From Tenacibaculum sp. MAR_2009_124 (lineage in GTDB: Bacteria; Bacteroidota; Bacteroidia; Flavobacteriales; Flavobacteriaceae), in the NCBI RefSeq assembly GCF_900105455.1, contig NZ_FNSF01000005.1, forward strand, positions 1,178,001-1,242,000: 64,000 nucleotides of DNA, in the 5' to 3' direction. Below, one piece after another: positions 44,501 to 53,845 of the stretch (the stretch's first letter is position 1; every line of letters starts with the position of its first letter). The notes under the pieces are model-generated. The model searched no databases and was not told the DNA's origin. It worked only from the letters and a program-made list of their open reading frames with translations. The translations under genes and the position numbers were made by a program.

Positions 44501-47500
44501 ATATCTGGAGGTTCTTCTAGTTGTGTTGATTCGCAGAATGGAACCTACTACTTTGCCGATATGAAAGCGGGAAGTGAAGGTTGGAACAGGTCTAAACAGG
44601 TTCAAATATCTAATGGAACTAGCACTTTAAATGGAACTATTACTTCCAATGTAGATTTCTCAATGCAGCAAAACAATGCTAGCTGTAGTTTATCTGGGAG
44701 GGTAAGTGTTATTACCGGTTTATCTACCAGAGGAAGTCAGCATCAATATACAGTAACTTTTGAGCAACCTGTAACTGATATGGTTGTATATTTTAATGAT
44801 ATAGCGGGTGGATGGCAAGGCCCTTGTGGAACAGAAACTGTTCGTTTTGACAGAAATATTGAAGTTCTTCAAAATTGTGGACTTTCTATTGGTTCCACAA
44901 CAGCTACTGGAACTTGTTCTAATGTAGCAGCCCAAGGGTTGGTTAAAATACCTGGAACTTATACAAGTTTTAGCTTTACTGTTGATAATTCGAATGCTTC
45001 TTCTTGTAATTGTGAAAATTACTTTATAGGGGTTGGAGTTATGGGGTATTGTGCCGATAACGGAGGAACCACGGCAAGAGATACTGATAGTGATGGAGTA
45101 CCTGATTATTTAGATTTAGATAGTGATAATGATGGTATTTATGATGTAGTAGAGGCTGGAACTGGTTCAATGGATACAAACAATGATGGAACTATTGACA
45201 GTATAACAAGTACCTCAGGAGATACTGATAATGACGGTTTAGCAGATTCTATTGAGGCTATTAACGGTCAGAATACTGGAACCTCACCTAGAGAAACAAC
45301 TACAGGAACTGCTGATTATTTAAATGCTGATAGTGATGCAGATGGATGTAGCGATGCTAATGAAGCTTATGGGAATAGTGGTGCAGATGGATCAGGAAAT
45401 ACTTATTATAATCCAAATGATTTAGCTGAACCTTTAACGGAAGCTTCAGGTGCTGTAAATGCCAATGGAAAAGTGGCTGCAGCATCTTATACAACTGGAG
45501 ATGTTGCCAAAGTTATTGATGGAGACTCTGATGCTGCAATATGTGGACCTTGTTATGATGGAGCAATTAAAGGAACACCTACAGCAAACGACCCTGATGG
45601 TGATGGTATCAATAATGATTGTGATTTAGATGATGATAATGATGGAATCGCAGATGAAGATGAGAATGTATGTGAAACACCAGATGATTTACCTGTTACA
45701 GGTACAAATTATTGGAGTACATGGAATGGACCTTATCAAGGACCAATTAACGGTGTTATTTCTTCAGGAGCAGGAGCGGATATAAATATAAAAACGGAGC
45801 ACGTATCGGGAACAAATAATTTACATGTAAATCAAATGTATTTTTATTGTGATGGAAACCAACCTAATCCAAGCAGAGGGTATTCTAATTCGGCGAATGT
45901 GCCTGTTGGAGCCTCTCGAGCGATGGCGGTATCGGTAAATGCAAATAACTCTGTAACGATCAAGTTTACTTTTGAAAATGGAGTCGCCGTTGATCCAATG
46001 ATACACTTGACGTCATTCTCAGGTGGTGCTGCTTCGGAAAACGTGTCGGATGTAGTATCGTTTAATAAATCATTCTCTGTTCTTGATCAATGTTGGACAA
46101 CAAAAAATGGTAACAGTGTTACTGGTGCTTCTGGAATGAGAACTGGAACCAATGAGCCAAATGCTACTTTATTGTTCTCAGGAGAACATAGTTCTATAAC
46201 AATGACAATTAGCCGTCCAAGTGCTATTGCAGGAGATGCAATTTTCTTTTCTGTAGGTACTAGAGGGTTCAAATATTCTTCTGGTGGAGGATCAGGTTCT
46301 AATTGTACCTCAGCGGGTAGTGATTTTGATCAAGATGGGATTCCGAACCACTTAGATTTAGATAGTGATAATGATGGAGTTTATGATATAGTTGAAGCAG
46401 GTACAGCTTCATTGGATACTAATAATGATGGACGCGTTGATAATATGGATAGTGTTTCCGTTGATGTAGATGCTGATAACGATGGATTAGCAGATTCAAT
46501 AGAAACAACAAACGGTGCGGATAAAGGAACCGTTGCAAGAGAAACAACTACAGGAACTTTAGATTATTTGAGTTCCGATAGTGATGGTGATGGTTGTAGT
46601 GATGCAAACGAAGCTTATAATAACAGAAATGCAGACGGAAATGGAAATACTTATTATAATCCATCAAGTTTAAACGAGCCATTAACAGTTAGTTCGGGTG
46701 CCGTTAGCACTTCAGGAAAAGTAGTTGCAGCATCTTATGATACTGGTGATGTAGTTAAGGTTATTGATAAGAGCAGTATAAATTCAGTTTGTCATAACGA
46801 TACGTTTGCAGTAAATGACTTTGTGAATACAAGCGAAGGTCAGGTAGTTACAGGGAATGTGCTAGCGAACGATTATGATTTACAAGGAGATACTCAGTTG
46901 GTAAAAACAGAACCAATAGTAAATACTACAAATGGAGCATTAACATTAAGCGCTAATGGAAACTTTAGCTATACACCTAATCCGAATTTCTCTGGGGAAG
47001 ATGTTTTTACCTATGAGGTTTGCGATAATAATTCTGCTCAATCATGTGGTAGAGCAAGTGTGTTTATTGAGGTTTTACCAAATAGAACAACTAACAATGA
47101 AGCCCCAATAGCGAATGTTGATACAGGAACTACAAAAATGGGAGTTACACTTACCGGTAATGTAGCAAGTAATGATTTTGATCCTGATGGAGATCCTTTA
47201 ACTGTTGATACAACACCAGTAAATAATGTAAGTAATGGAACTTTAACATTAAATGCTAATGGTAGTTTTACTTATGTGCCAAATACTGGGTTTATAGGAC
47301 CAGATACTTTCACATATCAAGTATGTGATAATGCAAGTCCAACACCACTTTGTGATACGGCTGTTGTAAATATTATGGTAACATCTGAAACGGTAAATAT
47401 AACAGTGGCTAATGATGATGCTTATCATACTGTTGGAGATACTGCAAATAACAATGTAGTAGGAAATGTATTGGATAATGATACAGATCCTGAGGGACAT

Positions 47501-48142
47501 ACACAAACGGTAAATACGACCCCTGTTAAAAATGTAAATAACGGAACATTAACGTTAAATGCAGATGGAACGTTCGATTATCAACCAAATGCAGGGTTCT
47601 TTGGCCAAGATAGCTTTAGATACACAGTTTGCGATAATGGTTCTCCACAAGCGTGTGATTCAGGAACGGTAATTATAGTAGTGAATAAATTTATAGCACC
47701 AGATTACTATCCAACTTTATTTACAGAGAAAACAGTAGTCAATGGGGATAGTGCTAAAATTGATTTCGTGGTTTTCATTGGAGAAGCAAATAGTCAAAAT
47801 GCAAATGGTATAAATCCAGTAGAAGTTAGAATTGCAGATAGTAATAGATTTTCTTTTCAATTTGATAAAGATTTGACATTGTTGAATGGCACGAAGGTGG
47901 ATAATTCTGACTGGTCTTATAAAAAGGAATCGGGGTTACATAAGTTTATTTATGTAAAAAGTGGTGACTTTCAAGGGAATACTGTGTCAAAGATAGGGGT
48001 GAATGCCATTTTTAAGTCACCTGCTAGTTCAAGTGGAAATGTTCCTCTGAAGGTTACCGTCAAGGCAGATTCCGGAGGACAGGTCAATACAAGAAATGAT
48101 AATGACCAGGATATAATACAATTTAGTAATAAAAATAAATAA
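41531..48142 (+). CDS. Giant secreted TSP3-rich mosaic protein with locus C-terminal domain
   Basis: About 2203 residues from GTG 41531, which aligns with GTG 37240 of the paralogue; ATG 41666 is the alternative and gives a signal peptide ending NTYAQ. Domains: an N-terminal CBM/jelly-roll-like region (about 60-230), then three near-identical 67-residue metal-binding/TSP3 blocks (ECDGLDNDGDG, CFDNCPTVSN). Alternating TSP3 linkers (DLDSDGDGCSDAYEAG) follow with unknown beta-rich domains, several of them similar to each other (about 445-620 and 720-870). Then comes a module shared with the 37240 protein (DADGCSDANEAYG type), one tandem-95 A-B-C triplet (from about 1760) and the locus C-terminal domain (about 2057-2203). 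Very acidic; probably Ca-stabilised and surface-exposed. Confidence 0.82.
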   Translation: MGYNNFINKVSLYEIIDFFIYVIKSCGKNNCKVVFLKEESSCAKKMGEVVFVFFISFFIYSQNTYAQTHEYYVDHLNGPGSFEVSNSAYHNPGCGNYDFNSGSYAPANYRAGSTRSVRNYTQGNCPHNGGDVIYRKRGISIRPNQQYTFEFWYRRWSPSGPVAPSLQLRVNGRNVGGSYSVVSTGWAHVVLYHNPGNTSRLNLEIINNSGGNNGNDFAIDEIRVTGGPPFTPEVCDGKDNDGDGQIDEGFDSDRDGIANCFDNCPTVSNSNQRDCDNDGIGDACETDTDGDGVPDDCDVEECDGLDNDGDGQIDEGFDSDGDGVANCFDNCPTVSNSNQRDCDNDGIGDACETDTDGDGIPNDCDVEECDGLDNDGDGQIDEGFDSDGDGVANCFDNCPTVSNSNQRDCDNDGIGDACETDTDGDGVPNDCDLDDDNDGVPDVEESDCTGSTLASDFTWHGGSVANVQATDTTLGMTGAAWGNAYSNEELSLPIHLEFTISSISNGMLGLLPVSKTETSSWDDKGYKYQLQNNNAYIRHESGNSGWQGAANGTVKAIDIDENGVVTYSIDGVVKKTYQGQVENYKITISRGAFTANNVVITTGKASLCTGDEDGDGTPNHLDLDSDGDGCSDAYEAGATTDTTADYEFTSAVGSNGLADAVETSADSGVIDYTSFYEEYAKNDGLNACADTDGDGIGDLIDIDDDNDGVLDVEELGCSLSQDISELTFSGNATVTNQNKTLTSGSGGWKSSYSNQIFSLPIHLEFKRSGLSGITMFGLIPTGANKTVSNWNDQGYKFYNYNATTYGYFPNAWTFTHSSQTDELYEIDIDVNGVVTVKIEGVEKASFNGTVSDYQLAISQHTPTTYKDIVINADNLSGSSNDCPLVDTDNDGTPNHLDLDSDGDGCSDAYEAGATTDTTSDYKFTSAVGSNGLADVLETSTDSGEINYASFYGQYGTNSDLDACADTDGDGIGDLVDIDDDNDGILDIDEGISGGSSSCVDSQNGTYYFADMKAGSEGWNRSKQVQISNGTSTLNGTITSNVDFSMQQNNASCSLSGRVSVITGLSTRGSQHQYTVTFEQPVTDMVVYFNDIAGGWQGPCGTETVRFDRNIEVLQNCGLSIGSTTATGTCSNVAAQGLVKIPGTYTSFSFTVDNSNASSCNCENYFIGVGVMGYCADNGGTTARDTDSDGVPDYLDLDSDNDGIYDVVEAGTGSMDTNNDGTIDSITSTSGDTDNDGLADSIEAINGQNTGTSPRETTTGTADYLNADSDADGCSDANEAYGNSGADGSGNTYYNPNDLAEPLTEASGAVNANGKVAAASYTTGDVAKVIDGDSDAAICGPCYDGAIKGTPTANDPDGDGINNDCDLDDDNDGIADEDENVCETPDDLPVTGTNYWSTWNGPYQGPINGVISSGAGADINIKTEHVSGTNNLHVNQMYFYCDGNQPNPSRGYSNSANVPVGASRAMAVSVNANNSVTIKFTFENGVAVDPMIHLTSFSGGAASENVSDVVSFNKSFSVLDQCWTTKNGNSVTGASGMRTGTNEPNATLLFSGEHSSITMTISRPSAIAGDAIFFSVGTRGFKYSSGGGSGSNCTSAGSDFDQDGIPNHLDLDSDNDGVYDIVEAGTASLDTNNDGRVDNMDSVSVDVDADNDGLADSIETTNGADKGTVARETTTGTLDYLSSDSDGDGCSDANEAYNNRNADGNGNTYYNPSSLNEPLTVSSGAVSTSGKVVAASYDTGDVVKVIDKSSINSVCHNDTFAVNDFVNTSEGQVVTGNVLANDYDLQGDTQLVKTEPIVNTTNGALTLSANGNFSYTPNPNFSGEDVFTYEVCDNNSAQSCGRASVFIEVLPNRTTNNEAPIANVDTGTTKMGVTLTGNVASNDFDPDGDPLTVDTTPVNNVSNGTLTLNANGSFTYVPNTGFIGPDTFTYQVCDNASPTPLCDTAVVNIMVTSETVNITVANDDAYHTVGDTANNNVVGNVLDNDTDPEGHTQTVNTTPVKNVNNGTLTLNADGTFDYQPNAGFFGQDSFRYTVCDNGSPQACDSGTVIIVVNKFIAPDYYPTLFTEKTVVNGDSAKIDFVVFIGEANSQNANGINPVEVRIADSNRFSFQFDKDLTLLNGTKVDNSDWSYKKESGLHKFIYVKSGDFQGNTVSKIGVNAIFKSPASSSGNVPLKVTVKADSGGQVNTRNDNDQDIIQFSNKNK
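42230..42832 (+). repeat. Three tandem 201-nt repeats (67-residue TSP3 blocks)
   Basis: Copies start at 42230, 42431 and 42632 and are almost identical at DNA level, including silent sites, so they were duplicated or homogenised recently. Each encodes six cysteines and many DxDxDG calcium-type loops. Confidence 0.9.
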
Positions 48143-48264
48143 AGAATTAAAAGAGTTAATAATTAATAATCTACTAGTAATGGGGAGATTGATAACAGTT
48201 ATACTGTACAATTATTAACATTTTAAATAAATAGTTTGAGTTTAATAATTTAAGATGTTTTCTT

Positions 48265-51200
48265 ATGAGGGGAAAAATTACATTTTTGATAATGTTTTTA
48301 TGCTGTATTCATTTAGGATATAGCCAGTCTGTAAATTTAACAGATGCATTAATTTCGCCAGCACCACTTCCGTCGGTGCAGGCAAATGGTTCAGGTACAG
48401 CCGAGTTTAGGCTTCAAGAGACTTCAGGAAGTCCGGTATCATCACCAGTATTTGGTTCTTTACCAAATGTGACTATTACAGTTGACTTAGGTGATTTTAT
48501 TGACTTACCAAATGGAGTGGTTTCGTTAAGTGATATCACAATAGAAGATTCCTTTGATGGAACTGATATGAGTGGTTTGTTCACAATGACATATGACGGG
48601 ACGAGTAGTATTTTAAAGTTTGAGCAGACGAATAACAATATTCCTGCTGATGCAAACATTAAATTTACTTTTCCAGTTAAAGTTGTTCAAAATTCAAGTG
48701 AGTCAGAAGTAAGTAATGGTTTCAATGCGAATATCGCAGCATTAGGTTCTGATACTAACGCAGAAGGAAACGCGGCGTTTTTTACTTGGACAACGAATAC
48801 AACTACAGCAGTTAATGATATTAGTAATACATATGAAGGAGTTGCCGTAAGCGGTAACGTGTCTACAAATGATTTCGATTTAGAAGGCGATACGCAAACT
48901 GTAAGCACTTCTCCTGTTACTAATGTAAGTAATGGTACATTAACGTTAAATGCTGATGGTAGTTATACCTATACTCCAAATGCAGGGTTTACAGGTGAAG
49001 ATAGCTTTACCTATGAAGTTTGTGATGATGTTAGCCCATCTGCTTGTGATGAAGCAACAGTGTTTATTGAAGTATTACCAAATGGTTCAGTAGCTAATGA
49101 GGCACCAATTGCAAACGCTGATACAGTTTTAACTGAAGAAGGAACTACTGTAACAGGGAACGTAGCAAGTAACGATTTTGATCCAGATGGAGATCCTTTA
49201 ACAGTAAATACAACGCCAACCACTGATGTAAGTAATGGTACATTAACCTTAAATACTGATGGTACATTTACTTATGTACCTGATGCTGGGTTTACAGGTA
49301 CTGATACCTTCACTTATGAGGTTTGTGATGATGCGAGTCCAACTCCATTATGTGATACTGCTACAGTAGAGATTAATGTAAATCCTGACACAGGAAATAT
49401 CACAGTAGCGAATGATGATGCATTTACAACAACTCCAGGTGTAACATTAACAGGAGGGAATGTATTAGCAAATGATTCGGATCCAGAAGGAGATGCGCAG
49501 ACAGTAAATACAACACCAACAACTAATGTAAGTAATGGTACATTAACGTTAAACGCTGACGGTACATTTACCTATGTTCCAAATGCTGGATTTACAGGAA
49601 CTGATAGTTTCACTTACGAAGTGTGTGACGATGGAACTCCACAAGCTTGTGATGAAGCTACGGTTGCTCTTACAGTTGGAGGTATTGCAAACACTACAAT
49701 CGCAGAAAATGATATAAACAATACATATGTAGATAACGCAGTAGCAGGGAATGTATTGACAAACGATTATGATTTAGAAGGTGATACACAAACGGTGAAT
49801 ACTACGCCAGTAAGTAATGTAAGTAATGGTACATTAACATTAAACGCTGACGGTAGCTATACATATACTCCAAATGCTGGATTTACAGGGGAAGATAGTT
49901 TTACATACCAAGTTTGTGATGATGGAAATCCTCAAGCATGTGATGAAGGTCAGGTATTTATTGAAGTAATTCCTGAAGGAACTGCTGGAAATGAAAACCC
50001 AATTGCAAACGCTGATACTGTAACAACTGAAGAAGGAGCAACAGTAACAGGAAATGTTGCAAGCAATGACTTTGATCCAGATGGAGATCCACTAACAGTA
50101 AATACAACACCAGTAACAGATGTTACTAATGGTACATTAACCTTAAATCCTGACGGTTCATTTACTTATGTTCCAGATGCAGGATTCACAGGAACTGATA
50201 GTTTTACGTATGAAGTTTGTGACGATGCAAGTCCAACTCCATCATGTGATACTGCTACAGTTGAAATTCATGTAAATGAAGATACTGGAAATATCACGGT
50301 AGCGAATGATGATGCATTCAATACAACTCCAGGAGCAACATTAACGGGTGGAAATGTATTAGCAAACGATTCAGATCCAGAAGGTGATACGCAAACAGTA
50401 AATACAACACCATTAGTAGATGCTAGTAATGGTACATTAACGTTGAATACTGATGGTACATTTACTTATGTTCCAGATGCAGGATTCACAGGAACTGATA
50501 CTTTTACTTATCAAGTATGTGATAATGGTACTCCTCAAGCATGTGATGAAGCAACGGCTGTTGTGACAGTAGGAGGTTTAGCAAATACTACAATTGCTGT
50601 TAATGATATCAGTAATACATACGCTGATACTGCAGTAGCAGGAAATGTATTGACAAATGATTATGATTTAGAAGGCGATACTCAAAGTGTAAATACAACA
50701 CCAGTAAGTAATGTAAGTAATGGTACATTAACGTTAAATGCTGATGGTAGTTATTCATATACTCCAAATGCAGGATTTACAGGACAAGATAGTTTTACAT
50801 ACCAAGTATGTGATGATGGAAATCCTCAAGCATGTGATGAAGGTGTAGTATTTATAGAAGTAATTCCAAATGGAACAGTAGATAATGAAAATCCAATTGC
50901 AAATGCAGATACTGTAACAACTGAAGAAGGAACAACAGTAACAGGAAATGTTGCAAGTAATGATTTTGATCCAGATGGAGATCCATTAACAGTAAACACT
51001 ACTCCAGTAACAGATGTTACTAATGGTACATTAACCTTAAACCCTGATGGTACATTTACATATGTTCCTGACGCAGGGTTTACAGGAACCGATAGTTTTA
51101 CTTACGAAGTTTGTGATGATGCAAGTCCAACACCTTCTTGTGATACGGCTACAGTAGAAATTCATGTTAATGAAGACTCAGGAAATATCACAGTAGCAAA

Positions 51201-53715
51201 TGATGATGCATTTAATACAACTCCAGGTACTACATTAACAGGAGGTAATGTACTAGCAAATGATTCAGATCCAGAAGGAGATGACCAAACTGTTAATACT
51301 ACTCCAGTAGCAGATGTTGCTAATGGTACGTTAACGTTAAATGCCGATGGTACATTTACATATGTTCCAGATGCAGGATTTACAGGAACTGATAGTTTTA
51401 CCTACCAAGTTTGTGATGATGGAACTCCACAAGCATGTGACGAGGCAACTGTAATGGTAACAGTAGGAGGATTAGCAAATACAACTGTAGCAGTTAATGA
51501 TATTAGTAATACTTATGAAGATGTTGCAACATCTGGAAACGTATTAACGAATGATTATGATCCAGAAGGAGATACTCAATCAGTGAATACAACACCTGTA
51601 AGCAACGTGAGTAATGGTACATTAACGTTAAATGCTGATGGTAGTTATACATATACTCCAAATGCAGGATTTACAGGTGAAGATAGCTTTACATACCAAG
51701 TATGTGATGATGGAAACCCACAAGCATGTGATGAAGGACAAGTGTTTATAGAGGTACTAGATTCTGGTACAGCTGCTAACGAAGCACCAATTGCAAATGC
51801 TGATACAGCTACTACTGAAGAAGGTACAACCTTAACAGGAAATGTAGTGAGTAATGACTTCGATCCAGATGGAGATCCTTTAACGGTAAATACTACTCCA
51901 GTAACAGATGTTACTAATGGTACATTAACGTTAAATGCTGATGGTACATTTACATATGTTCCAGATGCAGGATTTACAGGAACAGATAGTTTTACGTATC
52001 AAGTATGTGATAATGCAACTCCAACAGCAGCTTGTGATACAGCAGTGGTTGAGATTATGGTTATTGAAGATAGTGGAAACACAACTGTAGCAAATGATGA
52101 TGCATTTACAACAAGAACTGATGTAACATTAACGGGAGGAAATGTATTGACAAATGATTCTGATCCAGAAGGTGATACTCAAACAGTGAATACAACTCCA
52201 ATAAGTAATGTAAGTAATGGTACGTTAACATTGAATGCTAACGGTACATTTACATATGTCCCTAATGCAGGATTTACAGGAACAGACAGTTTTACGTATC
52301 AAGTATGTGATAATGGTACTCCTCAAGCATGTGATGAAGGTACAGTAGTATTAACAGTTGGAGGATTAGCGAATTCGACAATAGCTGTTAATGATATAGG
52401 AAATACCAATGAAGGAACAACACTAGCAGGAAATGTATTGACAAATGATTCTGATCCAGAAGGAGATACTCAAACAGTGAATACAACTCCAGTAAGTAAT
52501 GTAAGTAATGGTATTTTAACCTTAAATGCTGATGGTAGTTATACATATACTCCGAATGCAGGGTTCACAGGAGAGGATAGTTTCACTTACCAAGTATGTG
52601 ATGATGGAGTACCTCAAGCTTGTGATACAGCTGAAGTGTTTATTGAAGTATTACCAGATTCAACTTCATCAAATAACGCTCCAATAGCTAACCCTGATAC
52701 TGTAACTACAGAGGAAGGAACAACAGTAACTGGAAACGTAGCAAGTAATGATTTTGATCCAGATGGAGATGACTTAACGGTAAACACTACTCCAGTAAGT
52801 GATGTAAGTAATGGTACATTAACGTTAAATGCTGATGGTACATTTACATATGTTCCAGATGCAGGATTTACAGGAACGGATAGTTTCACGTATCAAATTT
52901 GTGATAATGGAACACCTCAAGCATGTGACACTGCAACAGTAGAAATTCAAGTTAATGAGGATTCAGGGAATATTACAGTTGCAAATGATGATGCGTTTGA
53001 TACAGTTGCAGATACAGCAAATAATAACATAACTGAAAATGTGTTAGCAAATGATTCTGATCCAGAAGGAGATACGCAAACAGTAAATACCACACCGGTA
53101 AATAATGTAAGTAATGGTACGTTAACCTTAAACGCTGATGGTACATTCAACTATCAACCGAATGCAGGGTTTACGGGGCAAGATAGTTTCACTTATCAAG
53201 TATGTGACGATGGAACACCTCAGGCCTGTGATACAGCTACAGTAATTCTACTTGTGAAGAAATTTATGGAGCCAGATTATACAGTTTCTGTGATTACTAG
53301 AGAAACGAACGTTGTTGGTGCTGAAGGTGATATTGATTTCGTAGTGTTCGTAGGTGAAGGAAATGGATTTAATTCAAACGGATTAGATACGGTAGAGTTT
53401 AGAATATCAGATAGTACAAACTTCGAGTTTACTTATGATGATACGCTTACAACATTAAATGGACAAACATTATTCAACTCTGATTGGAGTTATGAATTAG
53501 ATAGAGGTCTTCATAAGTTTACCTACATTGGAAACGGAGGTATATTTAATGGAAATACATTCTCAAGAATTGGAATCAAGGCGAAGTTTATTTCACCGGC
53601 TAACTCAAGAGGAGAAAGACCATTAAAAGCGACAATCCGTGGTAATTCTGGAGGTCAAGTATTTAGAGGAAATGATAATGACTCGGATACTATAAGTTAT
53701 AGTAATAACCAATAA
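48265..53715 (+). CDS. Giant tandem-95 repeat surface protein with locus C-terminal domain
   Basis: 1816 residues. The signal peptide (MRGKITFLIMFLCCIHLGYS then Q) is followed by an N-terminal domain (about 21-180) shared with the next gene (TVDLGDFIDL, VQNSSES, NGFNANIAALG). Fifteen tandem-95 Ig/cadherin-like repeats run over about 182-1665, ordered as five A-B-C triplets with an exact 894-nt period. Each repeat has NGTLTLNADGT, FTYVPNAGFTG and a C-terminal Cys pair (VCDDGTPQACD), probably a disulfide. The locus C-terminal domain fills about 1668-1816. It starts 122 nt after the preceding gene; that upstream stretch is conserved before the pseudogene at 40865. Likely a long filamentous adhesin or spacer. 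Confidence 0.85.
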   Translation: MRGKITFLIMFLCCIHLGYSQSVNLTDALISPAPLPSVQANGSGTAEFRLQETSGSPVSSPVFGSLPNVTITVDLGDFIDLPNGVVSLSDITIEDSFDGTDMSGLFTMTYDGTSSILKFEQTNNNIPADANIKFTFPVKVVQNSSESEVSNGFNANIAALGSDTNAEGNAAFFTWTTNTTTAVNDISNTYEGVAVSGNVSTNDFDLEGDTQTVSTSPVTNVSNGTLTLNADGSYTYTPNAGFTGEDSFTYEVCDDVSPSACDEATVFIEVLPNGSVANEAPIANADTVLTEEGTTVTGNVASNDFDPDGDPLTVNTTPTTDVSNGTLTLNTDGTFTYVPDAGFTGTDTFTYEVCDDASPTPLCDTATVEINVNPDTGNITVANDDAFTTTPGVTLTGGNVLANDSDPEGDAQTVNTTPTTNVSNGTLTLNADGTFTYVPNAGFTGTDSFTYEVCDDGTPQACDEATVALTVGGIANTTIAENDINNTYVDNAVAGNVLTNDYDLEGDTQTVNTTPVSNVSNGTLTLNADGSYTYTPNAGFTGEDSFTYQVCDDGNPQACDEGQVFIEVIPEGTAGNENPIANADTVTTEEGATVTGNVASNDFDPDGDPLTVNTTPVTDVTNGTLTLNPDGSFTYVPDAGFTGTDSFTYEVCDDASPTPSCDTATVEIHVNEDTGNITVANDDAFNTTPGATLTGGNVLANDSDPEGDTQTVNTTPLVDASNGTLTLNTDGTFTYVPDAGFTGTDTFTYQVCDNGTPQACDEATAVVTVGGLANTTIAVNDISNTYADTAVAGNVLTNDYDLEGDTQSVNTTPVSNVSNGTLTLNADGSYSYTPNAGFTGQDSFTYQVCDDGNPQACDEGVVFIEVIPNGTVDNENPIANADTVTTEEGTTVTGNVASNDFDPDGDPLTVNTTPVTDVTNGTLTLNPDGTFTYVPDAGFTGTDSFTYEVCDDASPTPSCDTATVEIHVNEDSGNITVANDDAFNTTPGTTLTGGNVLANDSDPEGDDQTVNTTPVADVANGTLTLNADGTFTYVPDAGFTGTDSFTYQVCDDGTPQACDEATVMVTVGGLANTTVAVNDISNTYEDVATSGNVLTNDYDPEGDTQSVNTTPVSNVSNGTLTLNADGSYTYTPNAGFTGEDSFTYQVCDDGNPQACDEGQVFIEVLDSGTAANEAPIANADTATTEEGTTLTGNVVSNDFDPDGDPLTVNTTPVTDVTNGTLTLNADGTFTYVPDAGFTGTDSFTYQVCDNATPTAACDTAVVEIMVIEDSGNTTVANDDAFTTRTDVTLTGGNVLTNDSDPEGDTQTVNTTPISNVSNGTLTLNANGTFTYVPNAGFTGTDSFTYQVCDNGTPQACDEGTVVLTVGGLANSTIAVNDIGNTNEGTTLAGNVLTNDSDPEGDTQTVNTTPVSNVSNGILTLNADGSYTYTPNAGFTGEDSFTYQVCDDGVPQACDTAEVFIEVLPDSTSSNNAPIANPDTVTTEEGTTVTGNVASNDFDPDGDDLTVNTTPVSDVSNGTLTLNADGTFTYVPDAGFTGTDSFTYQICDNGTPQACDTATVEIQVNEDSGNITVANDDAFDTVADTANNNITENVLANDSDPEGDTQTVNTTPVNNVSNGTLTLNADGTFNYQPNAGFTGQDSFTYQVCDDGTPQACDTATVILLVKKFMEPDYTVSVITRETNVVGAEGDIDFVVFVGEGNGFNSNGLDTVEFRISDSTNFEFTYDDTLTTLNGQTLFNSDWSYELDRGLHKFTYIGNGGIFNGNTFSRIGIKAKFISPANSRGERPLKATIRGNSGGQVFRGNDNDSDTISYSNNQ
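48808..53277 (+). repeat. Five higher-order repeats of 894 nt (A-B-C Ig-like triplets)
   Basis: Equivalent alanine codons of type A repeats are at 48808, 49702, 50596, 51490 and 52384: four successive intervals of exactly 894 nt. Only the last C repeat differs in length; it matches the single C repeats of the 37240 and 41531 genes and leads into the shared C-terminal domain. Confidence 0.92.
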
Positions 53716-53724
53716 AATTCCCAT

Positions 53725-53757
53725 ATGCTGGTGCTAGTTGAAAGCTAGCACCGGCAT
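53725..53757 (+). terminator. Strong hairpin between the 48265 and 53846 genes
   Basis: A 13-bp stem (53725-53737 with 53745-53757, one G-T pair) around the loop TTGAAAG, 9 nt after the stop codon. There is no T run, so it is either a weak terminator, a transcript-stabilising 3' end or a processing site setting the ratio of the two proteins. Confidence 0.55.
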
Positions 53758-53845
53758 TATTAAAAGATTGAAGGGGCAAAAAATCACTCTTTTAATAAAG
53801 GATTTTATTTAAGTAAGGGGATAAAAAAATAAACATAATGAATAT

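Noticed and set aside
48808..53277. Regular direct repeats as a possible CRISPR or satellite array
   Set aside because: The repeats are 894-nt coding units of Ig-like triplets in one continuous frame, with no unique spacers.
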